The position numbers were made by a program, and so were the translations under genes. From NCBI GenBank assembly GCA_008729055.1, contig SDUX01000125.1, forward strand, positions 1 through 47,083: 47,083 bases of DNA, read 5' to 3'. The notes beneath the pieces are model-generated. The model had not been told where the DNA came from. It saw nothing but the letters and a program-made list of their open reading frames with translations, and made no database searches. The DNA is from Pyropia haitanensis (Eukaryota > Rhodophyta > Bangiophyceae > Bangiales > Bangiaceae). Shown piece by piece: positions 1-11,072 of the stretch; the first letter of the stretch is position 1; the number at the start of each line of letters is the position of its first letter.

Positions 1-1
1 T

Positions 2-136
2 GGCGCCCTCCCCGCCGCAACCTCCGACTACGTTGGAAGAGTTGCTGAAGAAATGCCCGCCGATGAGTACAACCCGACGACACCTGACGACTATTTCTAC
101 GAAGACTTGGGCGACATGGACGGGCGGTTTGAGTAG
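2..136 (+). CDS. 3' end of an acidic protein (partial)
   Basis: An open frame enters from the left edge and ends at TAG 134-136, giving 44 residues rich in D, E, Y and P (for example TPDDYFYEDLGDMDGRFE). The length alone is not significant. However, composition and codon use look coding, and it stops 60 bp before the palindrome array. The ParB/oxygenase gene of copy 1 also ends in an acidic tail followed by a palindrome array, so this may be the end of the copy-0 counterpart. That link rests on position and composition only; I see no clear residue match. Confidence 0.4.
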   Translation, partial: GALPAATSDYVGRVAEEMPADEYNPTTPDDYFYEDLGDMDGRFE

Positions 137-159
137 ATCCATCGAGGGAGATTGCGTCT

Positions 160-1580
160 CGCTTCATCTTGTTCTTTTTCTGGATGTGTCGAGGTCTCTT
201 CCGTAGTACTACGGAAGTGTCATGGAATTTTCAATGAGTCGGAGTTCTTTTGTGTTCGCCAAGTATCCTTGTACTTGCCAATTTCGGACATATTTGGCCC
301 CCCCAGTTGGTCCGGGGCGACTGACCCAGCGGGCGAGTTCCGTAGTACTACGGAAGCGCCATGGAATTTTCATGCAGTCGGGGTCATTGTGTCTTGGCCA
401 AGTATCCATGTATTTGCAAGTGTCGCACAGATTACATCCCAATTTGGTCCAAGGGCCACCTGCCCGGCGGTCGAGTTCCGTAGTACTACGGAACAGCCTT
501 ACAGCTGGTGGTCTCGGCCCACGCATCCGTGGTGATGTCTGTCGGCAGCAAATTTGTAGAAGAGGGATGACGGCATGATTTCGAGCCGCGGCAGGCTCGC
601 GCTGTCGAGGTGGCTTCCGTAGTACTACGGAAGCGCCATGGATTTTGTATCCAGTCGAGGTCATTGTGTCGTGGCCCAGTATCGGTGTATTTGCAATTGT
701 CGCTAAGACTTATTTCCCAATTCGGTCCAAGGGCCACCTGCCCGGCGGTCGAGTTCCGTAGTACTACGGAACAGCCTTACAGCTGGTGGTCTCGGCCCAC
801 GCATCCGTGGTGATGTCTGTCGGCAGCAAATTTGTAGAAGAGGGATGACGGCATGATTTTGAGCCGCGCAGGCTCGCGCTGTCGAGGTGGCTTCCCGTAG
901 TACTACGGAAGCGCCATGGATTTTGTATCCAGTCGAGGTCATTGTGTCGTGGCCAAGTATCGGTGCATTTGCAATTGTCGCAAAGACTTATTTCCCAATT
1001 CGGTCCAAGGGCCACCTGCCCCGGCGGTCGAGTTCCGTAGTACTACGCAACAGTCTTACAGCTGGTGGTCTCGGCCCACGCATCCGTGGTGATGTCTGTC
1101 GGCAGCAAATTTGTAGAAGAGGGAAGACGGCATGATTTTCGAGCCGCGGCAGTCTCGCGGACGTGTTGAAGTCCCTTTTAGTCGGCCAAGTATGGGTGTA
1201 CGTGCAATCTTCGCATGAACGTTGGTCTCACTTTGGGCACTAGGCCACCCCACGCAGCGGGCGAGTTCTGATCTACTACTATGGATGTGCCCTCACCCCG
1301 GTTGTAATGGCTGGTGCGTCTTTGGGCATGTCTGTCAGCAGAGAATATGTGGGAGGGCGATGAGGTTGTGATTTCGAGCCGCAGCGATGGTGTGTCGGCC
1401 AGGTCGCTTCCGTAGTACTACGGAAGCGCCATGGAATTTTCAGCAAATCGGGGTCACAGTAATGTTGTCAAATACCATTGTAGTTGTAAGTAGTTGCTGT
1501 ATTCCGGTCCCAAATTGGTCCCAGTGCCACCCATGCAGTCGGCGGGTTCCGTAGTACTACGGAACCCCGACGCACCCGTC
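160..1580. repeat. 278-bp tandem repeat carrying TTCCGTAGTACTACGGAA palindromes
   Basis: The 18-bp perfect palindrome TTCCGTAGTACTACGGAA starts at 199, 338, 476, 615, 754, 1408 and 1547. There is a one-base insertion copy at 892 and a one-mismatch copy at 1033, plus a decayed copy near 1264-1284. Spacing is 138-141 bp. Sites alternate between two flanking contexts (followed by GCGCCATGGA or by CAGCC), so the true unit is about 278 bp with two palindromes. Short frames across it are repeat shadows. The block lies upstream of the methyltransferase promoter, which suggests a regulatory or protein-binding array. Confidence 0.9.
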
Positions 1581-1688
1581 TGTCTGTCGCCGTCAGTTTT
1601 GATCCGAATCCGTGAGATGTGAAATAGTATGCATTCATTTAACGACCCGTATTCGTAACGTGTGCGCGTTTTTTGGCGGCGGAATGTC

Positions 1689-1695
1689 TATTTAA
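1689..1695 (+). promoter_or_regulatory. TATA-like box of the copy-0 methyltransferase
   Basis: TATTTAA sits in the context GTCTATTTAATCGGT. This resembles the GTCTATAAATACGGT context ahead of the paralogous methyltransferase-SET gene at 21407. It is 150 bp upstream of the chosen ATG at 1839. Confidence 0.55.
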
Positions 1696-1838
1696 TCGGT
1701 GCCTCCGCGTCGCAATTGTCACGTGTGTGGAGAGAGGACGCTCGTCGTGTACTCTCACGATTTCAGCCCAAGTCACCCGTGTCCTCGTCCGTAATCAACC
1801 GGACAGTATTCGCCGTGTCTCTCTGCGTGCCTGCGGGG

Positions 1839-3313
1839 ATGCAAGCGTCGGCGTTGATCGACCGAGTTACGGAGCAGTCGCAGGTGGTCTGCAATGCAGT
1901 CCGGGATGCAGCCGCGGCATCCCCAGCTCAGTTTTATCCTGCCGGTGTCGTGTGCGCGTGTCTTGCCGATCTTCGGGACTTGCTCGTCACTTCCTCGTGG
2001 TTCGCACTTCGTGCTCGAGGCGATTCTGCTGGTGTAGAGCCGTCTGTGGACTTGTCCGACGTGCGGTGGACGGAGATGGTCAAGTGGACGGTGACCCATT
2101 GCCGGAATCTTCCCGGGCAGCCTCGGACACCGCACGGTGTCAGCACACGCGTGATTGGCGTGACGGCGAATGGTGTGGAGCTAAGACTCACCCCATTGAC
2201 GGCGTGGATGGACGACCCTGTTGCGGAGCGAATCTACGCCGCCGTGTGGCGACTCAAGCCTTTTGTTGCCGCCAGTGGCCGTCTGCTGGGTACGCCTGGC
2301 AGCCACGTCGTTTTGGCGTTGACGCCTTCTCCAGACGTGTCGGACAGCGCAGGCGGCGCTGCTGAACAAGTCGTGACCAAGGTGCGTGTGCAGCAGCGGC
2401 AACATCCTCTGGACGTGAGGGCGTGGCAAGTGGTTCTTGCCGTAACCGGGCAGCAGCGGCGCTTGCAAGAATTGTGCAGCGTTGTTTCATCGCATCTGAA
2501 CTGTCTTCGGGGCGGTGGGGGCTGTGCTGCGTCTGTGGTTCGATCGTCTGGTGAAGCAGCTGGCGTGCCTTTCGCGGCACCCGTCGTTCGGTCAGCCGAA
2601 GCAGATCTTGCGCTCGTCGTACCGGCTGTGCGCATTCCGGACGACATTTTCATGGCAGTCGTCATTGGAGGAGGAGTTGCCGGTACTACCCTGCGGGCGG
2701 AGCAACCTCTTCCGGCCCATTCTTGGAGCGATGAAGCTGTTCGTTTGGCCACTACGGGCGCGACATCGTTTGAGATTGTTCTTTGGCTGTCGCTAACTCG
2801 GTTGGTGGTAGCAGCGTCGTCGCGAGGGCTCCCCTCCGGATCAACCAAATCGCGGCCCGACGCGCGTAACACACCGACGGCTGTCAGCGCACATGCTGTG
2901 GCGTCGGAGCAGGTGCTGTCGGCCGCTGCAATGATCCGAGATGTGGTGCGCTCCGTTATCAGCGGGTGGGACGCGCTTGCGCGGGATGCTGGCTTTGCAA
3001 CCGTCGAGGCTATGGTCGCTCCGTACCTTGTTTGGAGTGCCCGCTCGTGCGCGTACGCGGCACTCGCTCGACCTCTCGACCGACTGGCGTTTGCCGCTCG
3101 CCATTTGGAGTGGGACCTGTACCACTCGTGTGGTAATCCTGTGAGTGGTGCCGCGGTGTGGGATTCGGAGCGCGTGAGCGAGGCGGTTGTCAAGCGGAGC
3201 TGTCTGGCCGACGAGCAACTTCGGCAGGTTGCTCACGGACTGCTTGAGCATCTGCACTCGTGCACGTCCGTCGAGAATCTGGCCGAGCTCGTCCGCGAAG
3301 GGAGACGTCAGAC

Positions 3314-3360
<47 letters not shown>

Positions 3361-3494
3361 GGGTACGCGGACAGGCTCAGTGGCGGAATCGAGTGGCGCT
3401 CGTGCTGGAGCGGCAGCAGGTTCCGGCTTGGCGGTGGCGGAATCGCAGCTGTCTAGCACCGGCAAGCGGCCTGTGCAACGTTTGGGTGCGTTGA
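1839..3494 (+). CDS. DNA methyltransferase, N-terminal part (frame-disrupted)
   Basis: This frame encodes the N-terminal half of the copy-0 methyltransferase, about 551 residues from ATG 1839. That start lies downstream of the TATA-like box and matches the start of the paralog at 21617. Conserved blocks shared with the paralog include PLDVRAWQVVLAVTGQQR (paralog PLDGRAWQVLLALAGEQR) and AMVAPYLVWSARSCAYAALARP (paralog SMVAPYLLWHAKECGYVALARP). I recognise no known domain in this half. The frame runs into a polyalanine tract made by (CAG)14 and stops at 3494, while homology continues in another frame (3260-5674). A one- or two-base indel in or near the triplet repeat, real or an assembly error, best explains the break. 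An intron is possible but I see no convincing splice sites. Confidence 0.7.
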
Positions 3495-3966
3495 CGGTTA
3501 GTCGGTACCGGCCTCCGGCGTGGAGTGGTGAAGCAGGGACGGTCCCCCGGGTGCTCCGGAATGTGAGGCTTGGGCTCACTGCCTTCACTGTCGACGGCGG
3601 CCGAAAAGCGGCGCTGCTGTCGGCGCCTGCGTTGGCGCCGTCGCTGTCGGGAGCGGCGGCGGCAACTACGCAACAAGTTGGCAGTCTTCGTGCCGGCTCT
3701 GATCCCGCCGCCAGACGCAGTTCTCCGAGCGTGACCGCCACCGGCCGCCAATCCTCCCGGCATGCTGGCGACCGCCCATCGCGTGCTCGGGCGGCGGCGC
3801 CTATGACCGAGTCGGTCGCTATCCGCCACGTGCGACGGGTTCTGGACTCTGTCGTTCGCACTTATGTGTGTCGCTTTGAGCAGTTGCTCTATGTGCACGA
3901 CGCGCACAACGATGCGGGGATGGGTCAGCGGACCGGCAGTGAAAGGAGCAGCAGCAGCGGCAGCAC

Positions 3967-3997
<31 letters not shown>

Positions 3998-5674
3998 AGT
4001 CTGTCAAGCAGCGGGAGCGATGGTGCCCGTGGCGGCCACACTGACAGCGGCAGTCAGAGCCGCACCGGTCGCTACAGGGGCAACGACGGCAGTGGCAGCA
4101 GCGGCACTGTCCGTCCTCGTTTGAGTCGTAGGCCATCATCCGCAGGCGCAGGAGCAGCTGCCGCAGCAATCGGGGGCACCCTGGGCATCGCGCAGCCGCT
4201 CGTCGGGCGAGTTCAACTGGTGCTGACCGACCCTCCGTACAACATCCGCCGACTGAGTGGTAAGGAGTGGTCCGACCACGACACGCTGTCTGACGTGGAC
4301 ATGCGCATGTGCGTCGACCTCTTTCGTTCGCTGCTTCGTCCGGGCGGGCACTTGCTGCTGTTTTGCTCACCTGAGCAGCACCCGGTGTGGGTGAATCTTC
4401 TTCGCGCGTGTATGGACATGGACGGGCGTCATCCAGCGGGCGGCTTGGACGACGAAGAGGAATCACAGCGTTCGGGCAAGCGGCGCCGTGGGGCGGCGGG
4501 CAAGCGGTCGTCCCTGTCGGGCGTTGCGTCGTTCCACGTGGATTCGGCTCCCCTCCTCATCGTCAAGGACCCGCACGCTTTTACTCCTCAGCGGCGGAGC
4601 TCGACCAACCTGTCACGCAAGGTCGAGTATGTTCTACACGCGACTCGAACGGGCGCGACTGCGCAAGACGCGTACGAAAGCGTCAACTACCGGACATTCA
4701 ACTCTGTGCCGTCGCGCTTTCCTGCTCATCTCAACGTCATTGACAATGTACGGCCGCCCCTGTATCACGAAGTGGTTCGGCGAGAAGGCCACGATGGTGA
4801 CAAGCGCACCCGCAAGTGGATGCGGCCCGAGCAAAAGTCGTTGGCGCTGATTGAGGAGCTCATCCAACGTTTCAGTCAACCTCGAGACCTTGTCGTTGAT
4901 CCGTTTTCGGGCACCTGCGTGACGGCGCTGGCCAGTCTCAGCATTCCCATGGGTCAGTACCGTCTGGCGGTATGCTGTGATGCAGACGCTGCTGTCATCG
5001 AGTCGTCGGCTCCTCGACTACGTCGGGCTGTCGTGGATCAGCTCCGCATTGGTAACTTTTGCGGGTTGGCCAAAGACTCGGAGGAGGCAACTGTGTGGGC
5101 AGAAGCGGCCCACTTATTGGCTGTGCTCGGACAGGATGGGAGCAGTGACGGCGGTGGCAGTCGTGAGGGCGGTGGTGGCACGAGCGTCGCCGGTGTAGGG
5201 CGCCGCCCAGCAGCATCCCCCGAGGTGACCGTCGTCGGCAAAGCTGTGTCTACAGCAGTTGGCAGCCGCGGTGATGGGTCAACTTCTGTTGCAGGCGTGG
5301 CCAGCACAAATGTAGTTGGTGCGGCGGCGGCGGCAAGTTCTCCATCCCTGGGCTGTGTGGAGTCTGCTGCCGGTGCGGATGGGCGACTCGGGCCGCTTTT
5401 TGACTTTGCACCTGCGGTTGTAGACCACGAGCGCGACTGGGCGGGGCCACCCGGGTTGCCCTGCCATTCGGCACTACCATCGGGGCTCGTGCGCTTGTTG
5501 GCCTCGCGGTGGGCTGCTGTTGCAGACGAGGGCCGCGCTGGACGGCACTCGCACCCGTCGGCGCCAGCGTCGGGCCGTGTTGTTGCGGCGCAGGTGGGGC
5601 TGGACGGCGTCGGTTTGGGTGACTGGCCGGCGCCGATGCAGGCCGCATGGGGCATAGAAGATGCCATTGCCTAA
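3260..5674 (+). CDS. DNA amino-methyltransferase (beta class), C-terminal part; SET end missing
   Basis: This is the catalytic half of the copy-0 methyltransferase. The extent given is the open frame; it begins with a non-ATG codon, so no independent start is claimed. Motif IV, DPPYNIRR, lies at 4229-4252. An AdoMet-binding motif I, DPFSGTCVTA, begins at 4898. Motif IV before motif I is the beta-class order of N6-adenine or N4-cytosine methyltransferases. Between them are blocks shared with the paralog, such as NYRTFNSVPSRFPAH and WMRPEQKSLAL. The product would transfer methyl groups to exocyclic amino groups in DNA. The frame ends at TAA 5672-5674, which is supplied by the left end of element copy 1. 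The paralog continues for about 230 more residues with a SET domain, so the gene is truncated at precisely that junction. It may be non-functional for histone methylation, or for everything if the frameshift is real. Confidence 0.8.
3316..3357 (+). repeat. (CAG)14 triplet tract
   Basis: Fourteen CAG units encode polyalanine in one frame and polyserine in the next. The methyltransferase reading frame switches around this tract. The paralog at 21617 lacks it. Confidence 0.95.
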
Positions 5675-7152
5675 GGTAAGAATACACGGAAGGAACGTGG
5701 GACCCCTCTCAATGAATCAATTTCGCAGTGTTTCGGAAATGACGCAACTGTAAGGAACCCCCAGACTGCGTCGATTTCGCCGGGTGGCCCATACGCGTCA
5801 ATTTCCCCCCTACGTTCCTTCCCCCTGCGTCGCTTCCAACTCGTCTCTCATTGGCCCCCGACCTGGAAGCGACGCAACCCCCCCCAGTGCGTCAATTTCG
5901 CACCCTCTGCGTCGTTTCCCCATCGCCCCTCATTGGTCCTCGGCTGGGAAGAAACGATCCCCCTCCAATGCGTCGATTCCGGCCCCTCCTGCGTTCTTTC
6001 CCGCCACCCTGCACCTCCTCCCCCCCTCTCCTTTCCCACATTCGAAACTGCCGCCCCCGCCCTCGGGTCTACCAACTCGCAGTCGATTTCCGCCTGCCCC
6101 CTGTCCCTCCTCCCGCCCCCACCCCTCTCCCGCGTACAAATATTCAAATCCCACCATCCCCCCTCCCCTCCCCCCTCTCCCCCGCCCCCTACTCGAGTAG
6201 GCATCTGCACTAAGTCGAGTAGCCCCCTCTCTCTGTCGCCCGTTACAAATAGCCGGTCCCCCCGCCTCACCTGCACTCTCTCTCGTGCTGTGCGTCATTT
6301 TTCCTCCCTCCCCTCGTCCCCCCTCGTTGATCCCGTCCGTGCGTGCCCCCCCCCTCCACATTATTTGTCCCTCCGGCCCCCCCACTCGATGTGCCTCAGT
6401 GTCCGTTTCGTTTTACCTCGCCCCCCTCGCTCCAGCAGTCTCCCCCGTGCTGTGGGTCAAATTTCCCCCTTCCGCCCGCCCTCCCCCGTATTGATCCCCA
6501 CCTTTGATTGCCCCTCCCGCCCGCGTAGCTCTGTCTCTCCCCGCCCCCCAATCCACGTCCCTCACTGTCCGTTTCGTTTTACTCCGCGCCCCCCTGCCCA
6601 GTAGTCTCCCCTGCCCTCTGGGTCAAATTTCCCCGCTCCGCCCGCCCTCCCCCGCATTGATCCCCACCTGTGATTCCCCCTCCCGCGTACCTCGTGCTCT
6701 CCCCTCCCCCCGATCCGCGTCCCTCACTGTCCGTTACGTCTTACCCCATCGTCCAAAAATTTCGCGCCATTCCCACCGTTCCCCCCCGACCGTTTTTTTG
6801 CCGTTACGACTGCCGACTGGGCCCGCTCCAACCCGCCCATTCATCCAACTGCCCACCCCCTAACCCGGCAGGTCCCCTGCGCGCGATCTTGCTTGCGTTC
6901 CCAGTCGTATGTAGCGTCCCCCCGCAGTGCCCTTTTTTCTTTCTCTTCCCGCCGTTTCCGCCGTCTTCACCTGCCGCGCCGCCCGTCTTGCTCCCCCACG
7001 TCCCTCCCTCCCACTCCACGCCTTCCCAGTTACTGATCGCACGCCCCTCCTTTGCACTGGGGCTGGCCTGTACGCCAGTCGTCGTCTTCCTCACCCCCCC
7101 CTGCCCTCCCCTCCCCTCTCTCCCCCCCCTCCTTCTCCTACCCCCATCCAGC
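5671..7152 (+). other. C/T-rich leader of copy 1
   Basis: The leader is strongly C/T-rich on the + strand. A GGAAGGAACGT near 5688 pairs with ACGTTCCTTCC near 5812, an inverted repeat. A short motif, GCGTC(A/G)ATTTC, and relatives such as GCGTCGTTTCC recur several times between about 5765 and 5975. An imperfect tandem repeat of about 166 bp covers roughly 6370-6745, with GGGTCAAATTTCCCC at 6454 and 6620. Open frames here encode only P/S/L-rich sequence and show no coding signal beyond composition, so I do not call genes. I see no TATA box. Confidence 0.7.
6760..6768 (+). promoter_or_regulatory. E2F-like site upstream of helicase copy 1
   Basis: TTTCGCGCC matches the E2F/DP consensus TTTSSCGC. 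It lies about 390 bp before the helicase ATG at 7153. Helicase copies 3 and 4 also have E2F-like sites, but with different sequence and closer to a TATA box. Confidence 0.35.
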
Positions 7153-8024
7153 ATGGACGGCGCGGCGGGTCCTGCCGGCAGCCCTTCCCCGCAAACTCCA
7201 GCCCGCCCTCCTGCTGCTGCTGCTGCTGCTGCTGCGGCTGCCGTCCCTGCTGCAGCCCCTCCCGCGGCGCCCTTGCCCCCCGCCAGTTGTGCTACCGCCC
7301 CATTTGTCTCGCCCGGGCCGCCCATCGCGCCCCTCCCCGCCCCCCCCACGCTAGTACCAGCGTCTGATGCACCCCGCGTCGACGCTGGCGCCCCGCCTGC
7401 GGGGCCTGCCGGGCTGCCGCCGCGTGGGCCGGATACCGTGGCGCCCCCGCTCTGGACGGGGCTCTACGTTTGGGAGCAGGCGGCGCTGGTCATCTGCGTG
7501 CCCTGCCAGACGACCATCGAGTCGGCGGCGCAGTTCAAGAACCACCTGAGCCTGCGCACGCACAAGCAAGCCACGCGGGCCGCCTGTGGCGCCGAGGGCG
7601 GTGCGCCGCTGCCGGCAGGCTCCCAGCTGCCGGCCTACGCGGTGTCTACCGTGGCGCAGAGCCTGGCCGCCCTCACCGCCACGGCTGAGCCGGCGCAAGC
7701 GGCTCTGCGCGAGCGCTACTCCTCGTCGCCGTGGCCGGCCTCCCCCACCGCCCCTCATCTCGGTCCCGTGCCCGGTCTGCCGGTGCACACTGGCCAGTGG
7801 GGCTGCTTTTCGTGCCGGCGGGCGGCGTCGACGGCCAAGGCGCTGACCAAGGTGCACGAAGCGCCTGCCGTCCCCGATGGCGACCTGTGCACCAACACCG
7901 CCTTTACAGACGGCCTGGCGGTGCAGTCGCTCAAGCGTGGCAACCGGTGTGCCAAGTTTCCGGTCACCACCGCGGCGGCACCGCTTGGCCCCACTGGCGC
8001 GCCCGTTACGGCACTGGCCACGGG

Positions 8025-8071
<47 letters not shown>

Positions 8072-8206
8072 GGGCTGCCACAACGACCGGGAGCAGCAGC
8101 GCGGGCACTCTCACGCATGGTGGAGGAGCAGCCCCTTCCGCGGCGATGCTGCCGCTCGACACCTTTCTCGGTGTCGCCCCTGTGGGGTTGCAGCGGAACG
8201 GCTCTG

Positions 8207-8237
<31 letters not shown>

Positions 8238-10287
8238 GGCTGTCGCCGGCAGCAGGGCTTCCCCGTCGGCGGCGGCGCGGCTCACCGTGTCGGAGAGTAC
8301 CGCCGACAGTCAGTCTGGTGGGCTTCTCCAGATCTACCGTTTCAACGACTCCCTCAAGGACATGCACTGGACTGCCGTGTCTGTCATGCAGCGGTACGGC
8401 TACTTTATGCCCACGCCTGGGCCGGTCGTGTACAAGAATGACGACCTGGAGCATGGCAAGGCTCGGCTCCCCGCCCTCGGTTGGTTTTTCTTTGCGTGCC
8501 TCAAGGCCGCGGTGCTGTGGCTGTATCGTGATGCCATCGCGTACTTGCGCGGCTGCGACAACGTCATCGCGTCTCGCCTGCGCGTCGGCCAGACGGCGGG
8601 GGACATGCGGCAGCGGCCGTTCAACATCCGCATCACAGAACCGTCGCTGATCAAGTACGCCCGGGACGAGGCGGTCCTGCTTTACGTCGCGCAGGACATT
8701 GCTGGCCTCGGCCAGCTATCCGCCGCCGAGGCGCTCGAGGCCGGTTACGACGTGCCGTCGCTCAGCCCGGCTACGGTGGACGCCATTCAAGCCCTGCGTG
8801 AGGCGTACCAGGCGCACGCCGCGACGGTGCTCTACAATGTCCGCCGCCAACGCCGCCGCCAATCAGCTGGTGGCAGCAGCGGTAGTGTCGCCGCCGGCGG
8901 GCACGACGGGGGGCAGCAGCAGCAGCAGCAGCAGCGGCAGCAGCCGTGGCCGTTGGGCGTGGCACCAGAGGACGAGGACGACGCGACAAAGGTCGCTCGT
9001 GTGCTCCTGGTGCCGCATGTCAACGCGCTAATGCGATTGCTGCACCACGAGCGGTACGACTCGCGTCCCGCTCGCGTCGGCGGCCAGGGCAAGACGCGCT
9101 GTGACATTGGCCTCGTCATGCCCTTCCTGTCGGTCGTCTACCCGTCGTGTGTCACCGCCGTGTCGCCCGCAAACCGCGGCGGCGGCGGTGGCGTCGACGC
9201 GAGCGAAGCGGCGCGGACGGCAAAGTACCTGGACGCGACGGGGGCGCAGCATCTGGCGGGCGCCATGCTCTTTGGCACCCACATTGCCAACGCCCGAGCG
9301 TTTATGGACATTGAGTCCGAGTCTGTCGAGGCGTCGTTCAAGCTCATCCAGGAGGCTACCGACCCGTCGTCTACGACCGCAGCTGCCTACATCGTGCAGC
9401 TGTACGCCCACGGCGAAAGCATCGGTCGAGCCGAGGCGGTCGCCCCCGCCTTTCTACCGTGTGACGAGCCGGAGCACCTGGCGGGTGCCCCAGAGGAGGC
9501 CATGTGCGGCTCGCTGCTGTCGCAGGGTCTACACCTCAGCACCATCACTCTCGGCGACCGGGTGGCCAAACTACAGCGCCTCGCCATGCAAGAAATGACA
9601 GAGCTGCTCTTTGGCTACGACCCCGAGCCGTCTGGCTTTTTCGCAGAGGCCGTCCACCTCACCGACATCCCCAATCGCCAAGTACCCGGCGTCTCGTTTT
9701 TGCAGATGCCGGCCAACCAGGCCCTGCTGCGACGCTGGCAGGCTCACTTTTTGGCGTCGGGAGTGCTGGACTCGCCCTCTTGCCCTGTCCGCCCGGCGGT
9801 CAAGACGCCCACCACCACTGCCGCTGGTGGTGGTGGAGCTGCTGCCGCCGACACCACCAACCCCAACACCACCGACCCCCCCCCTTTGTCTGACCCGGTG
9901 CTGGAGGTCGACCCGTCCGCCCCACCCGTCATCACGGACGCTGCCGGGCTCGCGGCGTGGCGCAAAAAGCTGGACCGTCTTCGCGCCCGCCTGTGGGCAA
10001 TCGTCCACGCCGTCGGCGGCGCGCCACCGCGGCAGACCGAGAGTGCCGCGCTCACCATCTGCCCGTCTACGGCCCGCTCGCGGCGCGGTCTGTACGTCCA
10101 CAAAGGCTCTGTCTACACCATCCTGACCTACCACAAGGCCCAAGTCGAGCACCAAGGCCGCGGCCGACCCATCATTCGTTGGCTGGACGCTGCCACATCC
10201 ACGCTCCTGCTCCTGTACATGGTGTTTTTGGAAACGTTGGAGGCGTACTTTGCCCGCGCTCGTCCGGCGGGTGCCAGCGCCGGCTCT

Positions 10288-10318
<31 letters not shown>

Positions 10319-10857
10319 CATCGTCGTCGGCCGTGTCCATCTGGTCCTCCCTGTCCGACCGCTCCCTGCTGTTTCGAGACTGTCGTGGGCAACCTCTCCC
10401 CGTGCGCGCCCTCTCGACGGCCTTTGAGGTGGACTTGTTGGGTGGTGCGTCGTTGTTGCCCATCGGCGTTCGAATCTACCGCCAGTGGGCAGCTGCAGTG
10501 GCCAAGCTGGTGACCAAGATGGACATCTCCGACCCCCACTTTGGGGACCCCGACGGCGTGTGTGGCGACGCCGTCGCGTCGCTGGCCTCTGCCTTCCCTG
10601 GTGTCCCAGACTGGGGACGCGTGCTGGAGCTCCAGAGCGGCCACAGCACGCGCACGGCCGCGACCAACTACGCGGGCGACCCGAGCCTGTCGTTTGGAGA
10701 CGTCAACAACTCGTCCTTTTTCCTATTCAAGGGCGGCTCCCTGCGCTGGCACGCGTCTTTGGGCTTGGCGTCCAACCACTTTCCCAACCACCTGCGCCAC
10801 CCCCTCGCCGAGCAGCAGTGCATGCGCATCGTCGCGGCTGGTCCGAGTGCTGCTGCC

Positions 10858-10889
<32 letters not shown>

Positions 10890-11027
10890 CGCCGCTGGTG
10901 CGGCCGCCGGCCGTTCGGCCGTAGCGCACGGTCCGCGCCACCACTCTCTTTTGGGACAGGCGAGTGGGGGCGGCGTCACCGCGACTAGGCCCGCCGCTGC
11001 CGCCGCCGCCTCCGCCGCCTCTGGTCC

Positions 11028-11072
<45 letters not shown>

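Larger units (their letters stand above)
1..5670 (+). mobile_element. Composite element copy 0 (right-hand part only)
   Basis: This stretch holds the end of an acidic protein, an array of TTCCGTAGTACTACGGAA palindromes and a methyltransferase gene that stops where the next element copy begins. The order (acidic tail, palindrome array, methyltransferase) is the same as in the right half of copy 1. I therefore infer it is the right part of an older copy whose SET-encoding end was lost before or when copy 1 joined it at 5671. The left boundary is outside the window. Confidence 0.5.

Noticed and set aside
5672..5682. 5' splice site GGTAAGA at the end of the copy-0 methyltransferase
   Set aside because: It fits a donor consensus, but the sequence matches the left end of the other element copies, and the stop codon precedes it.
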